Translations under genes and position numbers: made by a program | Source: Petunia secreta | Lineage: Eukaryota; Streptophyta; Magnoliopsida; Solanales; Solanaceae | DNA: 64,000 nucleotides | Assembly (NCBI GenBank): GCA_029990175.1 | Contig: JARKIP010000049.1 | Coordinates: 10,332,001-10,396,000 of the forward strand | Direction of reading: 5' to 3' | The notes under the pieces: generated by a model | What the model was told of the DNA's origin: nothing | The model's input: the letters and a program-made list of their open reading frames with translations, nothing else | Database searches by the model: none | Shown here: one piece after another, positions 22,541 through 35,965 of the stretch | Position numbering within the stretch: the stretch's first letter is position 1 | Layout of the letters: the number at the start of each line of letters is the position of its first letter

Positions 22541-23797
22541 ATAGAGGAAAGAGTACCTTAGTTTCGTAATATTAAGAAACTCAGTTGTATTTTGCAACAT
22601 AACCTACTTTCTAAATTCTAAAATTCACATAATCGGCGAATTTACACTTCTATACAAACGACAAGACAAGCTTGAACACAAATCTGAGGGTTGCAATCAT
22701 TCTTTTGTGCCCCCACCCAGTTGAGACATGAGCACGAGGAGCCTGAACCATGAGCGTGAAATGCGTTGAAAATTACCTAATGACTCTGAAGTTGCATCAG
22801 ATCTTTGATCTGTATCTTATGTAGCTTGGATCTTAGCTGTGTATTGCAGGTTCGACAGGACTTCCTCAAACGAGGGGCGAATCGGTGAATCAGGAGATGT
22901 GCATTTGTTGGTGAATCAGGAGATGGGACTGAAGCTTTATATATAAAGTCTCAAAACTATATTCAAAGCCCCAGTATAAAATACCGAGACTAGTCTGGGG
23001 TGTTTTCCAATACTAATGGAGCGTAAGTGTGCGCACGAGTTTTTTGCTATTTCTCAATTAATTTTACGGTGGATAAAACTCATTGAGCGCGTCCAAAAAT
23101 GACTACGCATCAAAATTTCCCCTAATTTTGTTTCTTTCACACAAATACTTAAAAAAAAATGCTTACTCGGTACACAAAGTTCTAAACTTATGGTTGAACC
23201 CAAAGTATCAATTATTTATCAAATAATTTAGCCAAAATACTTTTAGTCTTTTCTTCAAATTTTTTTAATCTAAAAATTGATTTACAATTTGGTGCATGTA
23301 CATCAACCATCATCATGAATCACGCTATGTTGCATTTTCCACAATATTCTTTCAAGAAATGAATTTGGAATCCTACTTTGATACCATCTGCCTCTTAAGT
23401 GATAATATTCACCTAGTATGGCAAGTACTAAAGGTATATGTCAAAACATTTCAACTTGCAATCAACGCAATTGCATTTAGAAGATTAGTGTTCTGAAAAA
23501 AAAAAATCTGAATCTGACATCAAATTTGGTTAAATGGAACCCAATTTATTCTCTTTGAGTGATCAATATTCTATCAGAATTATGTGGTGATAAATACTAA
23601 CCTTGTATTGTCTCATAATTTCAAAAAGAAAAAGAGTTATAAAGTTGCTTTTCCCATTAACGGATTTCTAGGAAAAAAATAAAATCCATACTTGTATAGA
23701 AATTATACATTAGAAAGATAAATACATATCTTTAGTGATAATATCATAATCTTTTTTCTAAAAGAAATGAGGTCAAGGTCAAAGAACTGATTCGCGG
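22541..23797. other. Low-information intergenic DNA
   Basis: Apart from a hairpin-array fragment (22925-22995) and a duplicated GGTGAATCAGGAGATG word (22880-22927), no gene or bounded repeat is visible. Confidence 0.5.
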
Positions 23798-23805
23798 GTG
23801 AAAAC

Positions 23806-25026
23806 TATGGGTGTCAAACGGGTAGGGGTCTACCCGTCAAAACCCGGATCCGGACTCATTAAAACCCGACCCCACCCAGACCCGCAAAAACCTGGACCCG
23901 GACCCGTAGACCCCCTAAAATACCCCTACTCGAACGGATTTTTTTTTTTTAATAAATACCCGTATCCATTAAGACCCGTCAAAATTATGGGGTATTAATG
24001 GATATACCCGTACCCGTACCCGTACCCGTTAAAATAAATTGAGTAATAAAACTTGTACGTGGAGAGAAATGTATACACAAGTTTTCCACTCATGGTTTAA
24101 TTTGTTTTGTGTCCATATTGTTAGTAGTGAAATATGTTCAAGAGAAACAAATTATTTATTTAATTAAAAAAATACTTTATATTCCATAATAAATCAACAC
24201 TTTGAAGTTTGAATATATATTACTCTAATATGGTATAGAACTTCAACTATTAATTTCGATATATACCTCAGAAAATAAGCTACTTGGAGGCGGACAAAGT
24301 AATTATGGGATCGTATTTATTAGAAAATATAATTATTTAATTCACTACATAAAATATTTTGAATTACATGTCGTCGCATACAACTAATTGTATCAGAAAG
24401 TGCATTTAGCCAAGGAAGACAAATGATAGGTGATACCCACCACTCTTTGGGTAATAATGCTTTGGACGTTCTAGTTTGTTTACGAGACTGGATTAGATCG
24501 GAGCGAAGAAATCAAGGAATTGAAGACTCACTAGAACAAGATGATAACCTTGAAGAAATTCTATTAAGTGATCAAGCACCATCAATGGCACCTACACCGA
24601 AGCATGATGGAAATGACATGGAAGAAATTACACAAAGAATTAGGCATATATAAATTTGTAATTTGAATTTTCATTATAGTTTTGATGTTGCACTTTTTAA
24701 ATTTGGAAGTTTAATATTTAAGACTTTAATAGTTCAAGTATCTTAAATAAAGTAACTCTTTGAGTTTTTCCTATTGATTTTTTTTTATTTGTTTTAAGTA
24801 TTTAAAATAATATTATTAAAAAATAAAATTATAACCCGTAGCCAAACCCGATTTGTTAAGACCCGAACTCGTACCCCTACCCGCTAAGACCCGAACCCGC
24901 ACGGATTTTTTTTCTAGCCGAAACCCGTATCCGTTAAAATTTCGTAATTTAAACCCGTACCCAGAACCTGCGGGATTACAATTTTACAACCCGAACCCGG
25001 ACCCGTATACCCGTTTGACACCCATA
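23806..25026 (+). mobile_element. hAT element, 1.22 kb, internally deleted
   Basis: A perfect 19-bp terminal inverted repeat TATGGGTGTCAAACGGGTA and a perfect 8-bp TSD GTGAAAAC (23798-23805 and 25027-25034), the hallmarks of hAT. Both subterminal regions are packed with ACCCGTA/ACCCG motifs, the usual type of hAT transposase binding array. Only the last part of the transposase remains (24389-24656). Confidence 0.95.
24389..24656 (+). pseudogene. hAT transposase C-terminal dimerisation remnant
   Basis: Starting in frame before the first ATG, the peptide reads VSESAFSQGRQMIGDTHHSL, then NALDVLVCLRDWIRSERRNQG. This matches the C-terminal hAT dimerisation domain (SESAFS-G-----D-R--L----V-ALVC--DW). 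It ends in an acidic tail. The BED finger and the DDE catalytic region are absent, so it cannot transpose. Whether this small ORF is expressed as a dimerisation-only inhibitor is speculation. Confidence 0.85.
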
Positions 25027-28000
25027 GTGAAAACTTCTTCAAGTTCAATTCCCTCCACCTTATATTACAGTTTCTTATAAAATAGCTATATAGTAGTATG
25101 AATCTTTGCCATAAAAACTTTGGGAGGACATATGGTATGAATCAGTATTTGTATTGAATATTGCTGGAAATAAATTCACCGGTGGGAAGTGTTATGAACT
25201 CTGTTGAACCATCCCAAAATACATATAAATATGCATCAGGTGTATTTTCAACAAAATGGAGATTTCAAAGGGCTTTTTTGGAGTCGCCACCTAATTTAGG
25301 ATAAGTAGGAACCAAGAGTTAATTAATGAGTGCATTTGTTCCTTATTTTAAAAGGAAAATAAGTTTCAGAGATTCTGAGTAAGTGGTTCTTTTATATTCG
25401 AAAGAATGTCTTTGTTTATTAAAGAGCACTTTCGAAAATCCGCTAAAAGCGATTAATCCTGCGGTTTTTACGAATTTTAATAAAATAAATAACTTAGAGA
25501 TTTTAAGGAAAATATAGGATAAATAAATAAAGAAGTAAATAAAAAGTAAATAAATAAATAAGTAAATAGATAATAAATAAATAATAAATAATAAGTAATT
25601 AAATAAATAAATATATAACTGAATATTTAATAAATAAGTAAACTGGTAAAGAAATAATTTAAATATAAATAATAATAAAATATAGATACAAATTTAATTG
25701 AATTTTAATTTGCACTCATTAATGGACAATCAGTTCTTAATACCTTAAATTAATTGGCGCGTCCCAAAGAAACAGGATAAGAAATTACGTAAACAATTTT
25801 ATACATGCGATAAGATAATAAATTAATAAAGCGGCTATCCTACCAAGTTTCTAGCATGCAAAATCCTAGTCCGGTTTACAGGGATCCTATGACATGTTTT
25901 TCTAAAGGGGACGGGAGAGATGGAGTTTAGAAGGTAGAACCCGAATGTTGCAAACTCAATCATTGAGCCTTGAATTTTATAAATTTTTATTTTTTCTTTT
26001 CGGGGATATCAAGCCCGAAAATGCAATGCGGATCAAACAACTCCAAGGCAAATAGCCAACCCAATTTGAGAGTTTTATTCAACTCGCCCCAAGACAGTGT
26101 ACATAGCTAAGAATACAAGAAATAAAGGATTAGCACTCATTCAAGAACAATCGTAAATAAATGCAATAACACGCACAAATCACAACACATTTTACTAAAG
26201 ACTTTCTACACTATTCTATCCAATCACCTAAAACAAATAGAACAACCTCAAGACTAGCTCCTATACCCCAACAATCATCCACACCTTTGCAAACCTCCAT
26301 ACTCCTCCAAACAGAACTCCCATTTATTTTCACAACATCCAGGGATGAAATTTCCAACTGTATTCACAATACCAGGCCGTAAATCATAAAAGGTTCCAAT
26401 CGACCTTTCACAAATAAAACCTTACTGGTTCTTGGCTTTGGACAAGCCTTTTAGTTTCCAGCTTGCTCATAGGGCTCCTCACTGGTCCTCGGCTTTAATA
26501 AAGCCTCTCAGCTTCCTAGGTAGCCAAGACCTCATTGGTCTTCAAGGAGGGGCCCCACTGGTCATTCAAAGACATAGGGCTTCACTCTCCTAGTATGCGG
26601 CAAACATACTTCAATTTTCATAAGAATTGCAGCTGGTCAATTAACATAAGCCTGCATACACGCATATCTTTAATAAGAGAGACCCCACTGATCTTTTAAA
26701 AACACCAGAGGCTTCACCTCTTAGTATGCAACTTGCATACCCAATTATCACCCTGCAAATCAGCCTGAACAATACTAGACCTGAACACTTAGAGCCTGCA
26801 AAACCAAACAAACACCTAACACACTCACATTCATTTCTGCACTGCCTCATACTCCCACACCTGCACAAACTTCTAATGCCTGACCAATTCTACCCCCTCA
26901 ACAACCATGGGCAAACTGCATAGAGAAGCAGCAACACCACCAACTAACAGACCCCATAAGCCAATTCTTATTAGCTGCTGCAAACAACTATATTCCCTCC
27001 AAACGCCAAAAAACTGGAGATCAACTTACCTGAACCTATAACTACAAGAACAACATACACACACTTGCAACATACTGAATTAGAGCGCACACAGACACAT
27101 TAACCAGACACCAAACACTTACATTCAAGCAGGCACATTCATTTTCAAACACACATTCATTTTCAAATGCATACAATCACATTCCATCACACACTCATTG
27201 AAACTGCAAAACACTTCAGAACCAGACAACCTCTTTTTTTACACCTGAACTAACCCATTTGACCACTGCCCAAAGCCCTAAATAAAGCCTCCAAGGGCAT
27301 TTTAAAATCTTCTTCATGCAATATCAAAACAAAACCAGACCATCTGACATTCCCTGAAACCTCCAGAAACAGAAAAAACTGCTCCACCATGAACTCTTGC
27401 TACAACCAGCCTCCAAACACCCCTTTAAACAAAACAACCTGAACTGCTTCACACTCCTGCATATCTTACATACACCAAAACATGAAACAACCTTCACACA
27501 CTCCTGCACTCCCTCTAGCTCACAGAAATAAACAGCCCCTCACAGCACTTGACCAAACCTCACACTCTCCTTGCTACAAACTCATAAGGCTAACCTCAAA
27601 CAACATGAGCAAAACCAGATAAATACTCACACATGACACCAGACAAACAAGCTTCTTCCTGAACTCAGGACCTCCCACAGACCGTTAACACCACTTCCAA
27701 ACTTCCTAACTCCTTGAAACAACCATGATAAACTCTCTCCTACCTATTCTGAACATACCAGAACTAAAGCTCAACCAAACCACACCCCATCAGAGACAGA
27801 CCTGAATAAATATACATACACACACTGAAACAAAATAGGACCTTGCACCTACACACACACACCTCTACAAATAATCATACACTTGATTTCACAAACACAC
27901 ACTCATACACCAGCCTGCCTACTACTATACCCCTAAGAACACCCAAACAAGCCTCCTGAAACAAGAAAACAGACCCCTGCACCTCTTCAGAAACATCAGA

Positions 28001-28280
28001 CACCAGAGCACATTTACTTAAACTCACAACACACTCTCACACACCATCATCATCATCACCTGAACACCCTTTTTACTACCTTACTACTACTTCTCTTTTC
28101 TCAAAGCCAAGAAAAAGCCTAAATAGACTTCACTAATTCAGAGAATACATTTATTTTGCAGTTATACATGTTAAAATGCAGATTTGTTCTTAGTTAACTG
28201 ATTTAATCCATTTTTAAACTAATCAGAAACTCAAGTCATAAGCTTTAGTTCAAACAGCCTAAAAAATCTTAAACTATTTC

Positions 28281-28923
28281 TGATATGAATCAAACCACGC
28301 AGAAGCAAGATAAAGGAACGGAAGCGATAAAGTAAACACACAATGAGAAAATAGGGGACGGGGAAGGACAAAAATTGAAGAAAGAAAGGATATTCGATTC
28401 AAACAAGATTGAATATCCGAGAGAGAGAAAGAAACTTGAACCTATTGAGGATCCATACTAGGATGACATCCACTCGGTTCCAAGTAAAGGAGTCCGTGAA
28501 GCCTCGGGCTTTCACAAGATAGGGTCGGCCTAATCTATCTCTATCCTCAATCAAAAACTAACTAAATGAAATAAAGGGCTAAGGGAACCTTATATAGTTT
28601 TACCATACACAAGTGTAAAATGACTAGAAAGCCTCTAAGCCTAATAAATGGACAAAAAGGCCCTTTCAGCCAATTCTGGAAAGCTGTCTGAACGATCCTT
28701 CATCGCGATCGTGCAAGGAATGTCGCGATCGCGCTGAACAACATAATCCTTCCTCGCGATCGCGCAGGGCATTGCTTTTCCAGCAGTCCAGCAAGCTCGC
28801 ATCTTGGTCTTTTGGCCTTCCTTGACTTGAATCCTGGTTCCCAAGCTCTCTTTGAAGCGTCCTAAGTTCCGCATATTGAGTATAAGCTCCTCACGGCTTT
28901 GGATACCAATCCGGATTGCATCA
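28281..28923 (-). repeat. 3' LTR of the non-autonomous gypsy-type element
   Basis: 643 bp. Aligns with 39618-40251 but has an extra segment near 28395-28425 and scattered substitutions, so this insertion is older than the one nested in it. Holds three GCGATCGC-type palindromic sites near 28700-28770. Confidence 0.9.
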
Positions 28924-29222
28924 TTCTCCCCTTTTTAAAAGGATTTCGTCCTCGAAATCAAGCCAACAAGACCTACAAGCAAGGCAACGACAAACGAACT
29001 TCCTACTCGAAGAGTAAGTTAATTCCCAGAAGTGTGGAAAACACACTCTTATAATAGAGCCAAGCCTCAATAACAAGTCATAAGCTTATGTCTCCGAAGG
29101 AAACAACAAGTACTTGACTCCAAAGAAATGTGCATCCACACAAGAACAAGCAAAAAAGATCAATAGGATAAGGAACATGCAAGATATAGCAATCAAATTT
29201 CTTATAACCCCTAAGCTTATGA

Positions 29223-30497
29223 TCAACACATCAAGCCTTCATCAATGTTATCATAATGTGACACATTGACTTTGGCATGCCTAACACCCAAGGTGTGATC
29301 AACATGTGGGATGGAGTAAACAAAATAGTTCAATTGGCAACTAATATCAATCACTCCATTCCCCTTCTTGGAAGCACTCTTACACACACCAAGAGTGACT
29401 TCCTCACCTCCAAGTCCAACTCTAAGACTATCTCTCTCACTTGACAAACTCCAAAGGAAGGTCTCCAAAATAAGCCCTTCATCATTGTAGTCCACACAAC
29501 GAAGGCTAGGACTACTGGAAGATGGTTCAATACAACCAATATCAAGACCACTCACACCACTTAGAGTTCCCAACAATGGATCATCCATAGAGCCTAACTT
29601 CACAAACCATGGAGGTTCTATTTTACTACCAACCCTAGTCCGATACAATTCACTATCACAATTAAGGTTATCTTCACACAATGAGAATGTAAAAGCATGC
29701 ACCTTAATTTTATGGTCAAATAAAAGCAAAGCATCAAGACTAGGTTCTTCACTCTCACTTGAGGAGTCATCGAAAATAAATCGATCCATATCACACTTTA
29801 GAGACTCCAGAAGGTCACAACCATCCTCACTACGACACATAGGTCCACCATTATCAAGCAATTCATCAAGGGAAAGAACAGGATATTCATTCAACTCGTT
29901 TTCCCCTTTATCAAATATAGGTGGGGTGTCATAACAAGGTTCACAATCAAGGTCAACTACACATTCTTCACTAAGGAGAGGTTCAATGAAAATCGAGCTC
30001 ACATCATGATGTGGCTTATCATTCCTCTCAACTAGGTGTTCACTATCACACACAAGTTGACCAACCAACTCTACACTAGGTGCAAACACATTGTAATCAT
30101 ACAATTCATCAACTAGTATAGAGTTTTCACAAACACTATCACATGACAAGGAAGTAACATGATCAAGGGACGAACTATCACAAACCTTTGAGTGGCCACA
30201 TTGCTCACTCAATGCACTTGAAGTATCATGGATTGTTCCTTCACCTTGAAGTTCACATTGAAGATCTTCTTTACCTTTTCCTTCCATTTTGGAACATGAT
30301 TGAGGCTCCATTAGTTTGCCTCCAAGAGTACCTACACAAGAAGTCAAACAAGTAGAAGAAAAAGATAAAGGGTTAAGGTTAGAATAAGAGGTGTTCTCAC
30401 TCTCAATGATTCTTTTTCCCTCTTTCTTTTCCCTCATTTTCTTTTCAAGGTCGGGTGTAGATTCGGATGGTGACATCGCACTCACATCACTCAACAC
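29223..30497 (-). CDS. Linker ORF of the non-autonomous LTR element, function unknown
   Basis: Open frame of 424 codons. The likely ATG is at MSPSESTPD, eight residues in from the open-frame start. The protein is acidic, Ser/Cys/Asp-rich and mostly without predicted folds by eye. Blocks such as SELYRTRVGSKIEPPWFVKL and DCEPCYDTPPIFD resemble the low-complexity region between protease and RT in some plant gypsy polyproteins; this is a weak resemblance, not a domain hit. It ends 0.3 kb from the 3' LTR. Before the Ogre-like insertion it lay directly downstream of the protease-like ORF, which reads across the restored junction for about 30 codons before a stop. The two ORFs may therefore be consecutive or parts of one frame broken by a shift. 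Confidence 0.5.
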   Translation of the reverse strand: MLSDVSAMSPSESTPDLEKKMREKKEGKRIIESENTSYSNLNPLSFSSTCLTSCVGTLGGKLMEPQSCSKMEGKGKEDLQCELQGEGTIHDTSSALSEQCGHSKVCDSSSLDHVTSLSCDSVCENSILVDELYDYNVFAPSVELVGQLVCDSEHLVERNDKPHHDVSSIFIEPLLSEECVVDLDCEPCYDTPPIFDKGENELNEYPVLSLDELLDNGGPMCRSEDGCDLLESLKCDMDRFIFDDSSSESEEPSLDALLLFDHKIKVHAFTFSLCEDNLNCDSELYRTRVGSKIEPPWFVKLGSMDDPLLGTLSGVSGLDIGCIEPSSSSPSLRCVDYNDEGLILETFLWSLSSERDSLRVGLGGEEVTLGVCKSASKKGNGVIDISCQLNYFVYSIPHVDHTLGVRHAKVNVSHYDNIDEGLMC

Positions 30498-30585
30498 ATC
30501 CTCTCCTTTTCCACTCGAGGAATGTCACTGGTCACTCCCTTACTCCTCTCAATCTTTTGTCTCTCAAATTCGGGTGAATTGAGAC

Positions 30586-33500
30586 TGTAATCACCTAATT
30601 TTGGCACCTAAAATACAAAAAAATGCATAAAACATGTGTGCTAATTGTCATGTGATTTTATCATTTCTTTGACTATTTAGTAATTAATTAGGAAGAAATG
30701 TAGAAAATTATCAAAAAATATATTTGTTGTTGTTCAATGCTTATTTGAGTTAATTAACAATCTATTTTAATTTTGTGTGATCTTTCTCAGCTTAGTTAAT
30801 TCAGTTCGTGCTAATTAATTAAGGTTCGAAGTCTGGCTAGTTTGTAAGCAATTGTTATTGGGGCGGCTAAAATTAAAAGAAATACCCAGCCCACTTGTTG
30901 TTTGACCCGGCCCATTTTCCCTTCTTAATTCCCAATTACTCTGCACTCCCCAATGGAACCAAAATCAGAAAGAAGGAGGCGAGGCCATGGCGATTTCTCC
31001 ACAGTCGCCGGACCTCCGCCACAGGCAACGGCGAACCACCAGCTCTGGCATTATTCAGACGCGAATTGAGCCTTCTTTCCAGTCCCGACATCAATTTTCC
31101 CAAGTACTTGATGGAATGTCGAAAATCAAGGCTCAAAATTCGGCCAAGCCATAGCTCCGGCGACGGTGAGTTTTCCCGGTCAACATACACATCCACATGC
31201 TTGTCTCAGTCTCCTCTACATGTTTCTAGCGGTAATTTTGGTCGAAATCCTTTTCTTCTCCTTTATTCTCCGCTGCCCGTTCCGTCTTGCTTTTGAGTTC
31301 TTCTATCATTGTTGAGGCAGTGATGCCGTGGTGACACTTCTGTATTAGTAGGGGTGTGTGTGATGACCGAGGTTGTGATGATTGATTCATCCGAAACTGA
31401 TGGGAATGTGAGGTTGATAGCAAAAAACAATTCAGTTTGACTTGACCTTTAGATTTGAACATGGGGCTGTGATGATTGTAAGGATGGGAGGGTCGTTTAG
31501 GGCTGTGATAAATTGACGATGGGATGATGACGTTGAACTGAAATGTGGTCGTGGACTATGAGTTTGTCCAAAGGTAATGATGGCGATTTAACGATGACGA
31601 CATAGCTGCTCGAGGCGATTCACAGAGGTGATGTTTGCTTTGATGACTGTTATGCTGCGATGCGACTGGAGTTTGGTGTGGATGAGAACATTAGTGGTCG
31701 TGGTGGCTGATTAGAGCTAGCTCGAGCAGTGAGCTCAAGGCTGTGATGAGGCTGCTATGATGGTGATTGATGTTCAGTGATGGCGTGTAGTGCGTGGGGT
31801 TTGATTGGAGGCTGTTGAGTGTTGTGGATGTTGAGGCAGTAAGCTAAATGCGATAACTGAGGCAGCATCAGTGGTGGCGATATCCAGGCAGTGGCGTCGC
31901 GAGGGCAGCAATGTTGGTTGCGATGATCGAATGGCACGGACGAGCAGGGCAGTGATGCTAATGGCGATGAGTCCCGGACCAAACTGTAACATCTTATCTT
32001 TCTTTTTACTTGTAGCTTTGGATTATGTATCATGCTTTAGTATTTGATTCGTATCGCAAAAATTTCATTCAATTGGTATGAATTTCTTTGAAGTTGTGTC
32101 TTTATTTCAAGCGTAAAGCTCTGTGGCTGTGTATATATGTTGCTTCGTATATAAATTGGTTTGATGTTCAGTTTACCCATTGCTATCGTAGTTCTGCTCA
32201 TTCGAGCACGAATCTATCCTTGTTTAGTTTTAGTGAATGTTTCAGTCCAGACTTGTTGAAATCATATGTATGTGTGTTTCTGTGGTCGCACTGGTGGTTT
32301 ATTATAGCATGGAATTGGCTATAGTTGTCTGTTGCTCCTATTTGTTTGAACTGGTTTGTTTGGTCAGAATAGGATGTCCGGATCAGTTTGTTTCGCTCTA
32401 ATTGTAGCTCTTGTTTAGTTTGTCTTAGCATTGAGAGTTGCTTGTTTTAGTGTTGATCGTTCAAGTCATTGGTCTAATCTACTCTTAAGAATAAGATTGG
32501 TTTCTATCAGATGTCTAAAGCTTGTCCCTTTGTCTAAGCGACTTAGCTTCTTAGTTTAAATTGGTTTTTGAGAGCCTGGGATTTGTCTAGTTAGAAAGTA
32601 GGGAGTCAGAGGCATGGTCTGTTTTAGGAGCTTTGTTTCAGGTTTGTTAATTTGTTCTCAGGTGGACTTAGTCCATTCATGTTTAGTCTGGTCATGGTTG
32701 TTGATTTGCTTAGATAGTTTAGATGACATAGGATGGATGATGTCAAAAGAGATGTCAAAAATTGAGTCAGAGAGGTACAAGGGTGGCAGCAGAGTGCTGC
32801 CCCTTTTTGGGTTCTGGTACAGCCTTGCATGCAAGGCAATTATGGGCTGAAATATGATGAGTGAGGGGGGCACATGGGCTAGTCCTTGGCACTAGTACAT
32901 ACCCACTTCCTTCTCTATTTCAAGGGAGTTTTCACTCTCTTTTAAAAGAACAAACAGATCTGGAAAAGGAGGACACCAACAGAACATAGAATAGAACATA
33001 TAAAAAAAAGAACAGAGAGTGAGCAAAAGGAGAACAGAAATTAGGAACAGAATAGAAAACAAAAAAACAGAGATTGAGCAAAAGGGAAGAGGGAAAGAAC
33101 AGAGAATAAAAGAAAGGGGAGCAACAGAGAACACAGACACACTAGAACATCAGTGAGTTTAAGAGTTAAAATAGAGTGGTAAACAAGGTTTTCTTCACTG
33201 TTTGCTGGATGTTGCTGCACTGGTGCCTTCGGGCTTAGCTTTGGTCACTTTGTCGTTGCTTGAGACTTCATTAATAGGTAATTTTCTCAATTTTTACTAG
33301 CGTTGTATCTCAATTTCAGCATGTATAAAATGTCCTTTAAAGGCCCAGAAGTGTTTCTTTAGTTGCGTTAATGTTCTGGGAGAATTTTTCCTGCTCGTTT
33401 GAATTGGAAACAAAAAGCTAAATGGGATTTGTTTGTCTTGGCCCGTCTGAAATTTTGGTTTGGCTAAGCAAATTAGTTCTGTTGTATTTATTTTGTTAGA

Positions 33501-34291
33501 ATTGTTTCTAGTATGCAACTTTACTTTTTTTTTAAATAATTAATATGTATGCAAACAAGTTAGGCGAGTTTGGTTTTTTCTTTGAACTTGAAAATGAAAT
33601 CAAATTAGCAAATGTGACAAATATGAAAGAGAATAGGCAAAAATAGGACATCACACGCAAACCTACTGTTGTTAAGTAGAAATGGGCAGAAGGTTGGTTT
33701 CTTTGAAGTGGCCAATGGCCAATAAGTTAACTTAGTTGAAGAAATGGGTTTAGATAGCAAAGTTGGCCCAATTAGAAATCAGAAAGTTAACAAGCTTGCC
33801 ATGTTTACATTGGAACTCATTTAAATCAAGAGATTTCGAACGGGTGAAGTACCTGCGCGATTTAATTGATTTAAGTCGAAAGATTTCGAACGAGTGAAGT
33901 TCTCGCGCGATTATATTCGATTGGAGTTTTCAATTGTCAAACGGTAAAAATTAATAATAAATTGAAGCGTAACAAAATCAAGGCATATATAATAAACAAT
34001 TTCAAAAGAGTCGAAATGCGTCAACAAAAGCAACTGTGCTTGGCACAGGACTCGAGGGTGCCTAACACCTTCCCTCGAGTCAACCGAGATCCTTACCCGG
34101 AACTCTGACGCAGACCACTAAACGAGTCATAGGTGTTCTAGGTACACCACTTTGGTGACTTGGCACACCTTTAACTTGTCAAGTGGCGACTCCGAAAATC
34201 TCTTAAATATTTGTGTACCTATCAACACCGTCACAGAACCTTTTAATATAAATTAAGTTCTTTCTTTTTAAGTTGAAAAAGGGTCGTGACA
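30586..34291 (+). repeat. 5' LTR of the Ogre-like element, about 3.7 kb
   Basis: Length fits Ogre/Tat LTRs. Includes a GC-rich gene-like stretch (30960-31200), a GATG-rich stretch (31330-31980), an A-rich tract (32930-33130) and a short ATTTCGAACG-GTGAAGT repeat (33830-33905). Open frames inside it are not conserved genes. Confidence 0.85.
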
Positions 34292-34294
34292 GCT

Positions 34295-34312
34295 TGGCGA
34301 CTCCGCTGGGGA
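34295..34312 (+). promoter_or_regulatory. Primer binding site, tRNA-Arg type
   Basis: TGGCGACTCCGCTGGGGA lies three bases after the 5' LTR end. It has the form of the tRNA-Arg complementary site typical of Ogre elements, where minus-strand DNA synthesis starts. Confidence 0.8.
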
Positions 34313-35965
34313 GGAAAGTGAAAACTGAGAGTCTCAGGCTTTAAACTTCGTCGCTTTCGGCTTTTGAATTTTGTTTGTATATGTTGCCTTGAATGTTACT
34401 GCTTTAATATTATTTGAACTGTATATACACAACTGTCTTCTCTCGTACACCTCTGAGTCTTCTGGAACACTGCACACATGCACGCCAGTTTCGCTTCGGC
34501 GTCTGGAATTTCTGTCGTGTCTCAGGACACAAAAAGTTAACACTTCTTAGGAGGAGGTGCGTTGGGTTAGGCCGTTAGACGTTGTCGACCGGTACCCCCG
34601 AGGCACTTCCAAATTGCCAGAAACTGTAGAACAAGAACCCATGGAGTCATCTAGAGTTGAACCTGTGCTTTTATCTAGGCCAATTTATTTGCATGTCATT
34701 AGACTTAGTGAGGTGCGGTACACCGGTATCGCACTCGTCTAGGCTGACTCCCTCGTGTCATAGTGGGGCCCGTGTCCCCGAAAGATATATCATGGGCATA
34801 TTATGTGTTGCATTTGTTTAGTCAAAGGGTTGTTATGCTGACCGATTACCGAGGGTCGAGAGCCAAATTTTGAAGAAAAAGAAAAAAAAAAAAAGAAAGG
34901 GAAAAATGATAGAAAATTGGTTTTAGTCCCGTGTTTCGAAATATTTTTGTCATTTTACGCCGTTATAATGGCGAATTTTTTCAAGAACCCTTAGAGTCTA
35001 ATTTTGTGTCCGGGTTTGGTCTCAAGTATTAGAAAATGATTTGTACTGATTTTGCGCCGTTATAATGGCGAAATTTTGGCACTCTTTTATGTTGAGTTTG
35101 TGTCCGAATCAAGTCCATATTTTGAAAAATAATTTATCGGGGTTTTACGCCGTCATAATGGCCAATTTTAGAAATCAATTTTGTGTCTAGTTTGTGTAAT
35201 ATTTTGTGTCGTTGGGTCGTCCCAATTGCCAGATTTTGTAAATACTCTAAGATTCATTTTCAAATTAGATCGAAGAGTTTGTTTCAAAAATCATTTGTGC
35301 CCCATCTTTACGATGTCGTAATGTTCGATTTTAGGATTGAAAAAAAAAATTAAATTAAAAAATATATAAGATTTTGTTTTCACAATTCGTTCTTAAGTTC
35401 AGTTTGAATCTCGGGTTGAGTTTAATTTTTCATTTAAAAAAAAAATAATTGGAAACCCACTTTATTTTGTTTTGTTTAAAGTCAAGTCAGGGTATAGACG
35501 AGAAATTGTAATTAGCTAAGTTGCATTTTGTGTCGATCCTCGTGAAATAATCCGACTCCGCTAAATGTCGAGTCCCATTATTTTCACCGTCTGGGTGTAC
35601 CCGCCCAATGTGTCAGTTTGTATATATTTTTGACTCGTGCATTATGTCAAGCATATTATTTTGAGTCGGTTTAGTATCATTGTTAAAATCATGTTTGTTG
35701 AGTCAGAAAGGACTTTTGAAAAAAAAATCAAACAAATGAAAGAAAATTGAAAAAAAAAAAAGTCTATTGAGTCGGTCTAGTGTCGTAGTTTAAATTTGTC
35801 TATTACTTTGATGTAAGGAATATTCGAAAAAAAAGAAGAAACTCCAAGCTCGTCTTTGTTTTAAATTACGTGCCAGTTACAATTTTGTTCTAATTTTGCT
35901 CAAGGCACGTAGCAATCTTTCGCGGATACGACCGGTACACTCGGCTTACGCCGTTAACCGTTTCG
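34313..35965 (+). other. Ogre-like leader region
   Basis: Untranslated leader without a gene. Between about 34920 and 35345 four degenerate units of about 105 bp each carry GCCGTTATAATGGCGAATTT or a variant, plus TTTTGTGTCCG. The deletion joins this leader to the middle of the 3' LTR near 35965. Confidence 0.7.

Noticed and set aside
28640..28780. GCGATCGC cluster as a CRISPR-like or origin array
   Set aside because: Plant LTR context, irregular spacing, no spacers or associated genes.
30895..31296. 133-codon GC-rich ORF that could be a host gene
   Set aside because: Lies wholly inside the Ogre-like LTR; no domain. A captured fragment remains possible but is not supported.
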